Made by a program: the position numbers and the translations under genes
Origin: JAAYDI01 sp052034005
GTDB lineage: Bacteria > Planctomycetota > Planctomycetia > Pirellulales > Pirellulaceae
Assembly (NCBI GenBank): GCA_052034005.1
Contig: JBPOJB010000006.1
Location: forward strand, 1-58,258
Direction of reading: 5' to 3'
DNA length: 58,258 bases
Notes under the pieces: model-generated
What the model was told of the DNA's origin: nothing
The model's input: the letters and a program-made list of their open reading frames with translations, nothing else
Databases searched by the model: none
In this document: in pieces, positions 1-7,735 of the stretch
How positions within the stretch are numbered: the stretch's first letter is position 1
How the letters are laid out: each line of letters opens with the position of its first letter

Positions 1-127
1 GCGATGGCGAAATACTTCTCACGTATCCATTTAACAATTTGTGCGTCCGGCATGGCCGGAACTATCTTTCAAAATGCCCTCGCACGTCAACATCAAATTC
101 GGTAAACTATTTGTGAGCGCGCCCTTA
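1..127. other. Left edge, no gene seen
   Basis: No convincing reading frame, RNA gene or repeat is visible in this short stretch before the first interspersed repeat. It is slightly less GC-rich than the rest of the window. Confidence 0.5.
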
Positions 128-199
128 GATGGGGCGCGGAACACCAACGACAGACGTTAACCGTCAACCGTTAAAACACTTTGGTTCTTTCATGTCGCC
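128..199. repeat. Interspersed repeat module D (distal part), copy 1
   Basis: This 72-bp segment recurs, nearly identical, as the end of module D at about 904-965 and 34,939-35,004. The shared core runs from GATGGGGCGCGGAACACC to the TTGGTTCTTTCA(C/T)GT end. This copy has a small internal duplication, giving two 'AACCGT' steps. The sequences to the right of each copy differ, so the right boundary near 199 is a true repeat edge. At the third locus the same repeat encodes the last residues of the cupin protein. Confidence 0.85.
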
Positions 200-246
200 C
201 GCTTGAGTTCACGTCGATTGTAAATCCCGCTCGTGGTTTCACATTT

Positions 247-370
247 CACCCCCCTCGGTCCCCCCTTGTACAAGGGGGGAAGACATCTGTTGCTGTTCGA
301 ACCACTGCGCTCCCCTGCCTTCTTCCCTTCTGCACTCTGCACTCCTTGTTCTGCACTCTGCACTCGTCTT
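247..370. repeat. Interspersed repeat modules A+B, copy 1
   Basis: Module A contains a perfect 20-bp palindrome, CCCCCCTTGTACAAGGGGGG at 260-279, followed by a conserved tail (ATCTGTTGCTGTTCGAACC). Module B is a short tandem array of a roughly 22-bp unit built on CTGCACTCTGCACTC; there are two units here. The same A-to-B order recurs near 34,645-34,815 and 35,822-35,995 with four B units each, so the unit count varies between loci. No protein is supported: the open frames here repeat with the DNA. Confidence 0.85.
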
Positions 371-371
371 C

Positions 372-537
372 TTCGAATGAGGAAGCACGAATGACGCGCC
401 GGATGTTCGTACGAGCGTTATCTTCGGTTGACCGCATGAGCTCTTCGAGCTTCGGGCTTCGTCATTCCTTCGTGCTTGGGTATTTCGTGCTTCGTCATTC
501 TCACCCATGATGGCCGAATCGCGCACGGTGATTTCAG
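372..537. repeat. Interspersed repeat module E, copy 1
   Basis: About 165 bp, almost identical to 30,989-31,152. It is built from imperfect iterations of GAATGA(C/G)GAAGCACGAA-type words in both orientations and ends in ATGATGGCCGAAT. Similar GAATGACGAAGCACGAA-rich repeats are familiar from Planctomycetota genomes (from memory, not checked). In this copy the ATGATGGCC end leads only into module F, whereas at 31,128 it lies at the front of a real gene. Confidence 0.8.
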
Positions 538-540
538 GCC

Positions 541-720
541 GTCCCGTTGGGACTCGGGTCTGGTGGGTGTACGCGACCCAGGGCTGCGGCCCGGCTCGCA
601 CGGCTCGCCGGGCCTTCGCCCTGGGCTGTGATACTGCTGTCCCTTCGGGACGGAAGAGACCGCACCCTGGTCTGAGCGATCCTGGATGGGGAAGGTGTCT
701 GTTGCTGTTCGAACCACTGC
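541..720. repeat. Interspersed repeat module F (REP-like double hairpin), copy 1
   Basis: About 180 bp, roughly 95% identical to 37,549-37,722. It contains a long imperfect hairpin whose outer arms are CCCAGGGC and GCCCTGGG with an inner CCGGC/GCCGG stem, followed by a short GTCCC-TTC-GGGAC hairpin. Two adjacent hairpins of this type are typical of REP-type extragenic elements. Frames read across it are proline/arginine-rich and I regard them as spurious. Confidence 0.8.
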
Positions 721-837
721 ACTACTCAGCCTTCTTCCCTTCTGCACTCTGCACTCGTTGTTCTGCACTCTGCACTCGTTTTCTGCTCTTCTTCCTTCCC
801 GCTTCTCCGCTCCCCGTTTTTCGGGACGGAAGAGACC
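721..837. repeat. Interspersed repeat modules B+C, copy 1
   Basis: Two CTGCACTCTGCACTC units are followed by module C, a pyrimidine-rich stretch (TTTTCTGCTCTTCTTCC) and the CGTTTTTCGGGACGGAAG end. The same B-C junction is present in all later clusters (about 34,810-34,875, 35,985-36,045 and 37,780-37,822). Confidence 0.8.
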
Positions 838-965
838 GTCTTCGTGTCGCCGCTGGGCACGGCACAAGTCGTAGGGGGCCAGAGCAGGCGCAAAGCAGGT
901 AAGATGGGGCGCGGAACACCAACGACAAACGTTAACCGCTAAAACACCTTGGTTCTTTCACGTTG
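838..965. repeat. Interspersed repeat module D (full), copy 2
   Basis: Full module D starts at TCTTCGTGTCGCCGCTGG and ends at the TTCTTTCACGTTGCC edge. It matches about 34,876-35,004 with only a few substitutions. The final 60 bp equal the partial copy at 128-199. The stretch from 966 to 1,246, between here and the next gene, is unique sequence with no other feature that I can see. Confidence 0.8.
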
Positions 966-1246
966 CCACTTTGGAGCTCGACTCCTCGTGGCCCAGACCA
1001 GGTCGTCACTGCGCGTCACCCATATCGCGACAGCGAACGCTTGTCTTCTAGCCCTTGCACCGTTGTGATCTCATCAAAACGCCCTGAGTCTCCCTGCACG
1101 CTCGCGAAAACCGTGAACGGCGACGGGGGATTGAACGACCGCGTGGGGATCGGCGAAGATGGAGTCCCGTGCTGGAGCACGAATTGACGAGGCGTGCGCG
1201 GCCTGGTCGGGCGGGAGCGGCGGCGGGAGACGGGAGGAACAACACC

Positions 1247-3325
1247 ATGCAGAACCGTTGTGCGATGTGGTCACGGGTCGTTGTCGCCAGCCTGGCACTG
1301 GTAGGGGCAGGGGCCGTCGGGGCGTCCGGGCTCGATGCCGAGGGACGGATCAACTATGCGCGGCCGTTCGAGCCGCCGACGCGGCCGGCGCTGATCACCT
1401 TGCCGCCGGGCGCGGTGGAGCCGGCCGGCTGGCTGCGCGATTGGTGCCTCGCAGCACGCGACGGCTACACAGGGCACATGGACGAGTATGACGCCGAGTT
1501 CCAGCGCGCCTGGGCTGCCGACCACCAGATGACCGGCGAGAGGCTGTACTGGTACAACGGCGCCTGGCCGTATGAAGGGGGCGGATACTGGTTTGACGGC
1601 CTCGCCCGACTCGGCTTCGCGCTGCACGACGATGCGTTGATCCAACAGGCGAAGCGGCGTCTGTATGTCGTGGCGGACCACATGCGGCCCGACGGACTGC
1701 TGTTCCTCTGGTGGCTTGACCGGACCAACCCCGACGATCGGAAATCGGCCGACGCGGCCTTGGGAGGCTGGCCGCTCTGGGCCTGCGGGCTGCTGGGACG
1801 CGCCATGGCCGGCTACTACGCGGGCTCGGGCGACCCGCGGATCCTCGCAGCGCTGGAGACCGCCTACGGCGCCGATGTCGATGGCCTGCATTCGATCAGC
1901 GGGAGCATGTCCAACGTGTGGCCGGCGCTCGACACCTACACCTGGACGGGCAACCAGACCATCGCAAATGCGCTGACGGCGATGTTCGACAAGGAGCATC
2001 CCGGCCTGGTTCCCGCTCTGAACCGGTATCGGACGGCCCCGGACCTGCGGCCGGGCGTGGCGGTGCCCAACGAGCATGTCGTGGGGTTCATCGAAAACAC
2101 AACCCCCTGGGCCGCGGGGTACCTGTGGACGGGTGACGCCGGCTATCTGCAGGCCGCCTTGGGCTGGCATGACTGGCTCGCGCGCATTGCCATGCAGCCG
2201 CACGGCGTGCCCGTGTCCGATGAATGGTACGGCCCGACCGGCGCGTTCCGCGGGAGCGAGACGTGCGATGTCGCGGGATATGTGTGGAGCCAGTTGATGC
2301 TGTTGTGCGTGAGCGGCGACGGGCGGCTTGCCGACCGCGTGGAACGGGCGTTCTTCAACGCGGGGCCGGCCACCGTGTCACGCGACTTCCGGACCCATGT
2401 GTATTTCCAGAGCCCCAACCGGTTCGCCAACGGGTCGCCGGACTTCCCGCACGGTCCGAGGGCGGAAGGCGGTTCGTACCGCGCCAAGCACAGCCCGCTC
2501 TGCTGCACGGCCGCATTGAACAGGATCGTTCCCTACTATGTGACCCACATGTGGATGGCGACGTACGACAATGGGCTGGCCGCCACATGCTACGGGCCCT
2601 GCCGCGTGAAGGCGCTGGTTGCGGACCGTGTGCCGGTCGAAATCGCCTGCGACACCGACTATCCCTTCAATGAAACCATCGAGGTGTCGGTCAAGCCGGC
2701 GGAGGAAGCTGAGTTTCCGATCCGGTTTCACATCCCGGGCTGGTGTGCGAACCCCGAGTTGCGTGTCAATGGGGTCGTCGGCGCGTTCGAGCAGACGGCC
2801 CAAGGCTTCAGGCAGATCAACCGGCGCTGGAAGCCGGGCGATACCGTCCGACTGCATTTCCCGATGACGCCCACTCTCACGAGCGGGCGCGACAACGCGG
2901 AGCGCGGGCCGTATACGGGCGAGCACAAGCCGACGATGGTGTCGATCCCGGCGCCGGACAGCACGCGCGGCGCGCCGTTCGCCGCCGTCTCTTACGGCCC
3001 CCTGCTGTTCGCGCGGGCGATCCCCGACCTGGCGGATGCCAACACGCCGGACCCGTCCGCGCGCTGGCAGTTCGCGCTCGATGTCCAGCATCCGGAGATC
3101 AGCGTCCAACGTCAGGCGATGCCCGGCCGTTGGGATTGGCCGCTCGATTCGCCGCTCCAGTTGACCGTCAATGCCGTGCCGATCGACTGGACGCCGGCGC
3201 CCGAATCGCCGGCCCTGCCGGCGGAGCCGGTGGTGAGCCGGCAGCCTTCCGAGCGGATCACGCTCGTCCCGTATGGCTGCACCAAGTTCCGGATCTCCAT
3301 GTTCCCCGTCACCGCGGGACCATGA
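1247..3325 (+). CDS. Secreted GH127-type glycosidase (DUF1680, beta-L-arabinofuranosidase-like)
   Basis: A 692-residue exported enzyme, probably removing beta-linked L-arabinofuranose or a related sugar from plant or algal glycans outside the cytoplasm. I chose the ATG at 1,247 because GGGAGGA sits 8 bp upstream and a signal peptide follows (hydrophobic VVVASLALVGAGAVG, cleavage near ASG). The open frame begins earlier, at 1,169, but without such a signal. The family zinc/nucleophile residues are present: Glu338 and Cys340 in ETC, and the pair Cys419-Cys420 in SPLCC. In characterised GH127 enzymes Glu, Cys and the Cys pair bind zinc and one Cys is the nucleophile. Substrate is inferred from the family only; GH142/146 relatives are an alternative. 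It converges on the next gene with a 16-bp gap. Confidence 0.88.
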   Translation: MQNRCAMWSRVVVASLALVGAGAVGASGLDAEGRINYARPFEPPTRPALITLPPGAVEPAGWLRDWCLAARDGYTGHMDEYDAEFQRAWAADHQMTGERLYWYNGAWPYEGGGYWFDGLARLGFALHDDALIQQAKRRLYVVADHMRPDGLLFLWWLDRTNPDDRKSADAALGGWPLWACGLLGRAMAGYYAGSGDPRILAALETAYGADVDGLHSISGSMSNVWPALDTYTWTGNQTIANALTAMFDKEHPGLVPALNRYRTAPDLRPGVAVPNEHVVGFIENTTPWAAGYLWTGDAGYLQAALGWHDWLARIAMQPHGVPVSDEWYGPTGAFRGSETCDVAGYVWSQLMLLCVSGDGRLADRVERAFFNAGPATVSRDFRTHVYFQSPNRFANGSPDFPHGPRAEGGSYRAKHSPLCCTAALNRIVPYYVTHMWMATYDNGLAATCYGPCRVKALVADRVPVEIACDTDYPFNETIEVSVKPAEEAEFPIRFHIPGWCANPELRVNGVVGAFEQTAQGFRQINRRWKPGDTVRLHFPMTPTLTSGRDNAERGPYTGEHKPTMVSIPAPDSTRGAPFAAVSYGPLLFARAIPDLADANTPDPSARWQFALDVQHPEISVQRQAMPGRWDWPLDSPLQLTVNAVPIDWTPAPESPALPAEPVVSRQPSERITLVPYGCTKFRISMFPVTAGP

Positions 3326-3341
3326 CGAAGCCTGGACAGGC

Positions 3342-5768
3342 TCACTCTTCCGGGTCGTCCGCGTCGACCTGGAAGGCGGCGAGGATGTCTGAGCCGTCCA
3401 GCTCGAACCCACTGGGTTCGGTGTCTTTGACCAGTCCCAGTTCGCACAGGAACGACGACGGCAGCGCGGCGTCGGCCAGCACCACGACGCGCTGGCGACA
3501 GCGCGTGATCGCGACGTGCATCACCCGGCGCTCCTCCTCGACGTCCGCCGCCAGGCGATGTGGAAACACGCCCGCGGACACGCCCGCCACGATGACGCGA
3601 TTCCACTCCATGCCCTTGACTCGATGGACCGTCGACAGCATCACTCCGCGATCGTCATGGCGCCGCCCGAGCACTTGACGCAGCCATGGTTCGAAGGTCA
3701 CCGGATCAGGGTGCAAATCGGCGAGCTGGACCAGCGCCTCGAGGTCGTCGACCTGCGATTCGCTTTGGCCGCCCTTGGATCGGTCGAGCAGCGCCATGGC
3801 GCGTCTCAGCCCCACGTCCTCGATGATCACTTTCAACACCTGGCGCGTCGTGCCGGTCCGCATCGTGTCCGCCACCAACTGGAGCTCTTCAGCGAACTGG
3901 GCCAGCTTGTCGCCGACCCGGTAGTCGTGAATGAGATCGGCCGTCGATCGCAGCTCCGCAATCGACATCTCCGATTGCAGCCATTTGGTGATCCACTTGG
4001 GAAGACCTCGGCTGGGACGGTTCCGCACTTCTTGCAAGTCGTCCGGCGGCAGTCGATCGGGCGACGCGCCGAGCCGGATGTAGGCCAGCGCAGCCCGCAC
4101 GCCCGTGCGCTCCAACATGTCGGTTGAGGCGGGTGTCGTCACCGGCACGCCCGCTTCCAGCAGCGCCACGGACGGGGCCAGGAGAAAGGAATTCACGCGC
4201 GTCAACACCGCGATGTCGGAGGCCGGCACACCTGCTTTCAGCCATGTCTGCACCAACTGGACGATCGTCTCGGCACCCGACGCAGGCTCATGCTGGTCCA
4301 CGCTGATGGCCTCGGGGTCCGGCGAAGCCGCCGGGCCCGGCCGGATCTCCTTGGGCACGCGAGTCCGGTTGTGGGACAGCAGCGAGGAGGCGGCATCCAC
4401 CACGGCGACGGGACAGCGGTAGTTCACCTGTAGCGGATAGGAAACGGAGCCCGGAAAGAGCCGCTCGAAGTCGATCAGGAACGCCGGGTCCGCGCCGGCG
4501 TACCCGTAGATCACCTGGTCGTCGTCGCCGACCCCGAACACCTGCAGGCCGGGCGACGCGATCAATCGCAGGAGCAGCACGTGCGCGGCGGTCAGGTCCT
4601 GGAATTCATCGACCAGCAGGTGGCGGCAGCGGGCCTGCACGCGGCGGCGAAACAGGCCGTCCTGCAACAGGATCTCGATGGCGCGGTAGATCTGCTCGTC
4701 GAAATCCACGACGCCGTGGTCGGCCAGCGCGCGGCGGTACGGCGTGAACATGTCAGCCAGGCCGGGCACGTCCACACGCGAGGACTCCACCTCGTGAGGG
4801 CTGCGCAGCCCCAGCCGGATCACGCTCAACGCGTCGATATACGGAGCCAGCCGGTCGGTGTTGGCGCGGTGCGGCGTGGGCGGCACGAACCGCTCGATCC
4901 ACTGCCGCACTTCCCACTCGTCCAGCACGCGCGGCGCGCGGCCCGCATGCTTCTTGAGCAATTGGTAGCCAAGTGAATTGAGCGTACTGACGCGCGGGTG
5001 GAAGTCGGCCGTGCGCTGCTGCATCTCCAGCTGGGCCTTCTTGTTGTAGGCCACCGCCACCAGGCTCTCACGCTCGACGCCGCGATCGAGCATCAAGTGC
5101 CGCAGCCGCTCGGTCAGCACGCGCGTCTTGCCCGACCCGGCCGGCGCAATGATCCGCGCCGGGCCCGCACCGTGGGACACCGCCGCGAGCTGGTCGGGCG
5201 CCAGCGCCGATCGGACCGGGACCGGCTCTGGCGTGGGCGTCAGCCGCCCCAGTTCCACCGCCTCCGCATGGACCAGCGCCGCGCCTAACGCGGCGCGCGG
5301 GAACGGCCCGCGCGGTCCGCCGTCGATCCACGCCGCCGTCCCGTCGGGGAGGACCACATCGCCGCCCATGCCGCCCGGGATTTCGGTCGCGCCGAGCCGC
5401 GCGGCTTTGTGCGCCCACCACCACTTCGGCTGCCGCCCGCCACGCGCGTCATAATTGTTGGCCCACACCAGGAAATGGAGCCGGTCCAGCCACACCTCGA
5501 AACACGCATCCAGTTGCCAGGGTTCGTCAACCAGCGACACCGGATCGCGAAACTGCGCGGGGTCGACGCCCAGCACGACGACCACCGGTCGCCGCGCGAC
5601 CCACGCGTAATGCAGCGCGGTCACGGCCGGCCCGGGCTCGGCCAGCACCGACTCCGGGATATGCACAACCTCCGCGCCGGCCCACGCCGAAGGCACGTCG
5701 TCGCCCTGCCGCAGCACGACGCCGCGCCCGAGCGCCGGCGGGCCGGGAACAGACGGGTAGGCCACCAT
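3342..5768 (-). CDS. UvrD/Rep-like superfamily 1 DNA helicase
   Basis: An 808-residue ATP-dependent helicase of the UvrD/PcrA/Rep type, presumably acting in DNA repair or restart. Visible motifs: Walker A APAGSGKT near residue 207, Walker B LLVDEFQD near 384 followed by GDDDQVIYGYAGA (motif III region), VNYRCP (motif IV), STVHRVKGMEW (motif V) near 717 and HVAITRCRQR (motif VI) near 750. The first roughly 200 residues do not belong to the helicase core and carry no domain I recognise. The start is set at the ATG at 5,768, which has GGAAGG 8 bp upstream; an in-frame extension to 5,846 would overlap the 3' end of the fur-like gene. A standalone helicase fold with an extra N-terminus is not unusual in this superfamily. 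Confidence 0.88.
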   Translation of the reverse strand: MVAYPSVPGPPALGRGVVLRQGDDVPSAWAGAEVVHIPESVLAEPGPAVTALHYAWVARRPVVVVLGVDPAQFRDPVSLVDEPWQLDACFEVWLDRLHFLVWANNYDARGGRQPKWWWAHKAARLGATEIPGGMGGDVVLPDGTAAWIDGGPRGPFPRAALGAALVHAEAVELGRLTPTPEPVPVRSALAPDQLAAVSHGAGPARIIAPAGSGKTRVLTERLRHLMLDRGVERESLVAVAYNKKAQLEMQQRTADFHPRVSTLNSLGYQLLKKHAGRAPRVLDEWEVRQWIERFVPPTPHRANTDRLAPYIDALSVIRLGLRSPHEVESSRVDVPGLADMFTPYRRALADHGVVDFDEQIYRAIEILLQDGLFRRRVQARCRHLLVDEFQDLTAAHVLLLRLIASPGLQVFGVGDDDQVIYGYAGADPAFLIDFERLFPGSVSYPLQVNYRCPVAVVDAASSLLSHNRTRVPKEIRPGPAASPDPEAISVDQHEPASGAETIVQLVQTWLKAGVPASDIAVLTRVNSFLLAPSVALLEAGVPVTTPASTDMLERTGVRAALAYIRLGASPDRLPPDDLQEVRNRPSRGLPKWITKWLQSEMSIAELRSTADLIHDYRVGDKLAQFAEELQLVADTMRTGTTRQVLKVIIEDVGLRRAMALLDRSKGGQSESQVDDLEALVQLADLHPDPVTFEPWLRQVLGRRHDDRGVMLSTVHRVKGMEWNRVIVAGVSAGVFPHRLAADVEEERRVMHVAITRCRQRVVVLADAALPSSFLCELGLVKDTEPSGFELDGSDILAAFQVDADDPEE

Positions 5769-5824
5769 TGGAGGTCCTTCCATGCTGGCGAGCCGGGATT
5801 CAACCGGGCTCGGGCTCCTTTCCT

Positions 5825-6301
5825 TCAGCGGTCGGACTCGGCGCACCGGGCGCAGGTTCCGAACAGGATCAGCCGGCGGCCCGTGATCTGGAACCGCTGC
5901 TTCCGCGCGGCTTTCTTGCAGGCCGCTTCCAGGTCGTCACATTGGAATTCGAACAGCTGATGACAACGCTCGCAATACAGGTGGTCGTGGGGTGCGTATC
6001 CATGCGCCGGCTCGTAGACCGTGGAACCGCCCAGTTCAAACCGGCGGAGCAACCCCGCATCGACGAACTCCGCGAGCGTGCGGTACACCGTGGTGCGGCT
6101 CACGTAGCCTGCGCGACCTTTGGCCGGCAGCTGGTCGATCAACTGATCCACATCGAAATGCTGGTGGCATCTGAAGATATGCTCCAGCAGCACGCGGCGC
6201 TGCTCGGTATTCCGCATGCCGCGACTCTGGATGTAATCTCGCAATCGTTCTTGGGGTGTCTGACGCGTCTCAACAGAACGTCTGCGCGCTACCTTCGCCA
6301 T
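5825..6301 (-). CDS. fur: Fur-family metalloregulator
   Basis: A 158-residue transcription regulator of the Fur/Zur/PerR family. The winged-helix recognition segment SRTTVYRTL lies at residues 68-76. The dimerisation half has a His-rich metal region (PHDHLYC) and two CxxC pairs, Cys110/Cys113 and Cys150/Cys153, the structural zinc site of typical Fur proteins. The start at 6,301 has AGGAG about 11 bp upstream. It is divergent from hemP, whose promoter carries a Fur-box-like sequence, so iron-responsive repression of haem uptake is the simplest role. Zur or PerR specificity cannot be excluded from sequence alone. Confidence 0.85.
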   Translation of the reverse strand: MAKVARRRSVETRQTPQERLRDYIQSRGMRNTEQRRVLLEHIFRCHQHFDVDQLIDQLPAKGRAGYVSRTTVYRTLAEFVDAGLLRRFELGGSTVYEPAHGYAPHDHLYCERCHQLFEFQCDDLEAACKKAARKQRFQITGRRLILFGTCARCAESDR

Positions 6302-6498
6302 CGATAAGAGGCTCCTGGAAAGGGCGTCGGCCAACCATATCGATTTTAGGGCAAACGACGCGGGCCGCAAGCCAAGCCGGCGCCCGACCGGCGGGGCGGA
6401 CAGCTCCTGGTGCGGGCATCGGCAGCTGCTGTCCACTGCGGAAGGCGGGCAATCACGGAGGAAATCCCGGTTTTCGGGCCGCGGGAGGCGGGCCGCTA

Positions 6499-6527
6499 TT
6501 GAAAATGAGTCTCGACAGCGATAGTAT
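6499..6527 (+). promoter_or_regulatory. hemP promoter with overlapping Fur box
   Basis: A sigma-70-type promoter can be read directly: -35 TTGAAA at 6,499-6,504, a 17-bp spacer and -10 TAGTAT at 6,522-6,527. TGAAAATGAGTCTCG at 6,500-6,514 matches the 7-1-7 Fur box (TGATAATnATTATCA) at 10 of 14 positions and covers the -35 element and spacer, where Fur would block polymerase. The predicted transcript starts near 6,534, supporting the downstream ATG at 6,560 as the hemP start. Confidence 0.6.
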
Positions 6528-6559
6528 GCGGTATGCGACCAGAATGTGCAGGTGCCGCC

Positions 6560-6793
6560 ATGAACCCACTGCCAGACGATGCGCTCGCGAAACCGACTGC
6601 CCCCGACGCGCTCGGCAGGACGCCTGACCACGGAGAGCAGCTGGGGTGCTCGTGCCGCAAGCACCCTGATGAGGTGCGGCTCGTCAGCTCCGATGAGCTT
6701 CTGCAGGGGCAACGCGAGTTGAGGATCATTCACGGTCAGGTTGTCTACCGACTGCTGTGCACCCGCAACAATAAGCTGATTCTGCAGAAGTAA
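6560..6793 (+). CDS. hemP: HemP-like hemin uptake protein
   Basis: A 77-residue small protein. Its C-terminal half has the HemP/HmuP pattern: VSSDELLQG, then a short beta-rich segment ending in RNNKLILQK. HemP proteins are linked to haem uptake gene expression and are typically Fur-controlled; the mechanism is not well settled. An N-terminal extension of about 40 residues is unlike most HemP proteins and carries a CSCRKH motif. An upstream in-frame ATG at 6,533 would place translation at the predicted transcription start, so I prefer 6,560. No haem transporter genes are adjacent. Confidence 0.7.
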   Translation: MNPLPDDALAKPTAPDALGRTPDHGEQLGCSCRKHPDEVRLVSSDELLQGQRELRIIHGQVVYRLLCTRNNKLILQK

Positions 6794-7034
6794 GGGCCAC
6801 CTGCTCCGGCCGCGCTCGAAGTGCGCCATCCTGTCGGACGCGTCGTCATGAACATGTTGTTCACGGGAGCCGATGGAACGCGAACGCCGTACCAAGGCCC
6901 TTGCGATCTGCTACAAGACTGGAATACCCTGCGGTGACAGGCGGGAGACAGCCCACGGGAACGGGCGGCGTGCCAATACATGGCGCGGATGGTGGATTGA
7001 TGCGCGTCCCTCGGCATGGCGGCTGGCCGGGCTT

Positions 7035-7385
7035 TCAGCGGCTGGACCGGTCGAGCAGCCTCTTGAGAACCAGTGCCTCGTTGTGCTGCTCGTCGCGCGC
7101 GCCGTACAACAGCGTCACGGTCTGCTGTTTGCACAGCTGCTTGAGCGACTCGAGGGCCTCCTTCTGCGCACTCAGCTCCTTCCGATAGCGGGCTTGGAAT
7201 TCCTTCCACTTGGCCGGGTCGTGTGCGAACCATTTGCGCAACTCGTTGCTCGGTGCGACGTCCTTCAGCCACAGATCCACGGCAGCCCGCTCTTTAGTCA
7301 GGCCACGAGGCCAGAGCCGATCCACCAGGACTCGCAACCCGTCCTGCCGGGCGGGTGGTTCATAGACGCGTTTGAGCTGGATCAT
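7035..7385 (-). CDS. DUF488 family protein
   Basis: A 116-residue cytoplasmic protein of the short DUF488 family. Recognisable features are the VLVDRLWPRGL motif near the N-terminus, a WLKDVAPSNELRKWF segment and a C-terminal VTLLYGARDEQHNEA motif. The biochemical role of the family is unknown. Its ATG overlaps the stop of the preceding AhpD-like gene (ATGA), so it is translationally coupled and last in a four-gene operon. GGAG lies about 10 bp upstream. Confidence 0.85.
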   Translation of the reverse strand: MIQLKRVYEPPARQDGLRVLVDRLWPRGLTKERAAVDLWLKDVAPSNELRKWFAHDPAKWKEFQARYRKELSAQKEALESLKQLCKQQTVTLLYGARDEQHNEALVLKRLLDRSSR

Positions 7386-7735
7386 TGCGATGATACTCCT
7401 TTCGCACGGGCGTGCTCGATCGCCTGCAAGGCAATCCCCGAGTGGGCGTAGGCGGCTCCTGCCCGCATTTCGGCGGCCACCCAAATCGCTTCCATGACCT
7501 CCTCTTCCGACGCGCCCTCCGCCAGCGCGGTTCGCGTGTGGCCGTCGATGCAGTAGGGGCACTGGGTAATGTGCGCCGCAGCCACGGCAATCAGCTGTTT
7601 GGTCTTCCGCGAAAGCGCTCCTTCCGCGAACACCTGCTTACTGAACGTGTGGAAGGCCTGGATGGTTTCAGGCGCCAACTCCCGCCGCCGCTGCGACAGT
7701 TTCTTATCGATGATCGGATAGATCGAGTCACTCAT
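7382..7735 (-). CDS. AhpD-like carboxymuconolactone decarboxylase-family protein
   Basis: A 117-residue all-alpha protein of the CMD/AhpD family, most likely a small thiol peroxidase-like enzyme. The catalytic pattern CPYCIDGH gives Cys59, Cys62 and His66. Its start lies inside the end of the NnrS-like gene (8-bp overlap) and its stop overlaps the DUF488 start, so the three are tightly coupled. The context with NnrS suggests a role in oxidative or nitrosative stress. Confidence 0.85.
   Translation of the reverse strand: MSDSIYPIIDKKLSQRRRELAPETIQAFHTFSKQVFAEGALSRKTKQLIAVAAAHITQCPYCIDGHTRTALAEGASEEEVMEAIWVAAEMRAGAAYAHSGIALQAIEHARAKGVSSQ

Noticed and set aside
331..364. CRISPR-like direct repeats (CTGCACTCTGCACTC units)
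   Set aside because: Units are 15-22 bp, abut each other without unique spacers, have no cas genes nearby, and the same array recurs at several loci.
418..867. Long minus-strand frames over the repeats encoding ECRVQN-type repeats
   Set aside because: The same frames occur in every copy of modules B-C and carry no start with ribosome binding site; they follow from the DNA repeat and are not genes.
2378..3412. Long minus-strand frame opposite the GH127 gene
   Set aside because: Antisense frame of GC-rich coding DNA without family pattern; the plus-strand gene has clear catalytic motifs.
6860..6900. tRNA-like 3' end on the minus strand (GGCGTTCGCGTTCC...GGCTCCC)
   Set aside because: The T-loop does not fit GTTCRANNC, and no acceptor, D or anticodon stem can be paired.
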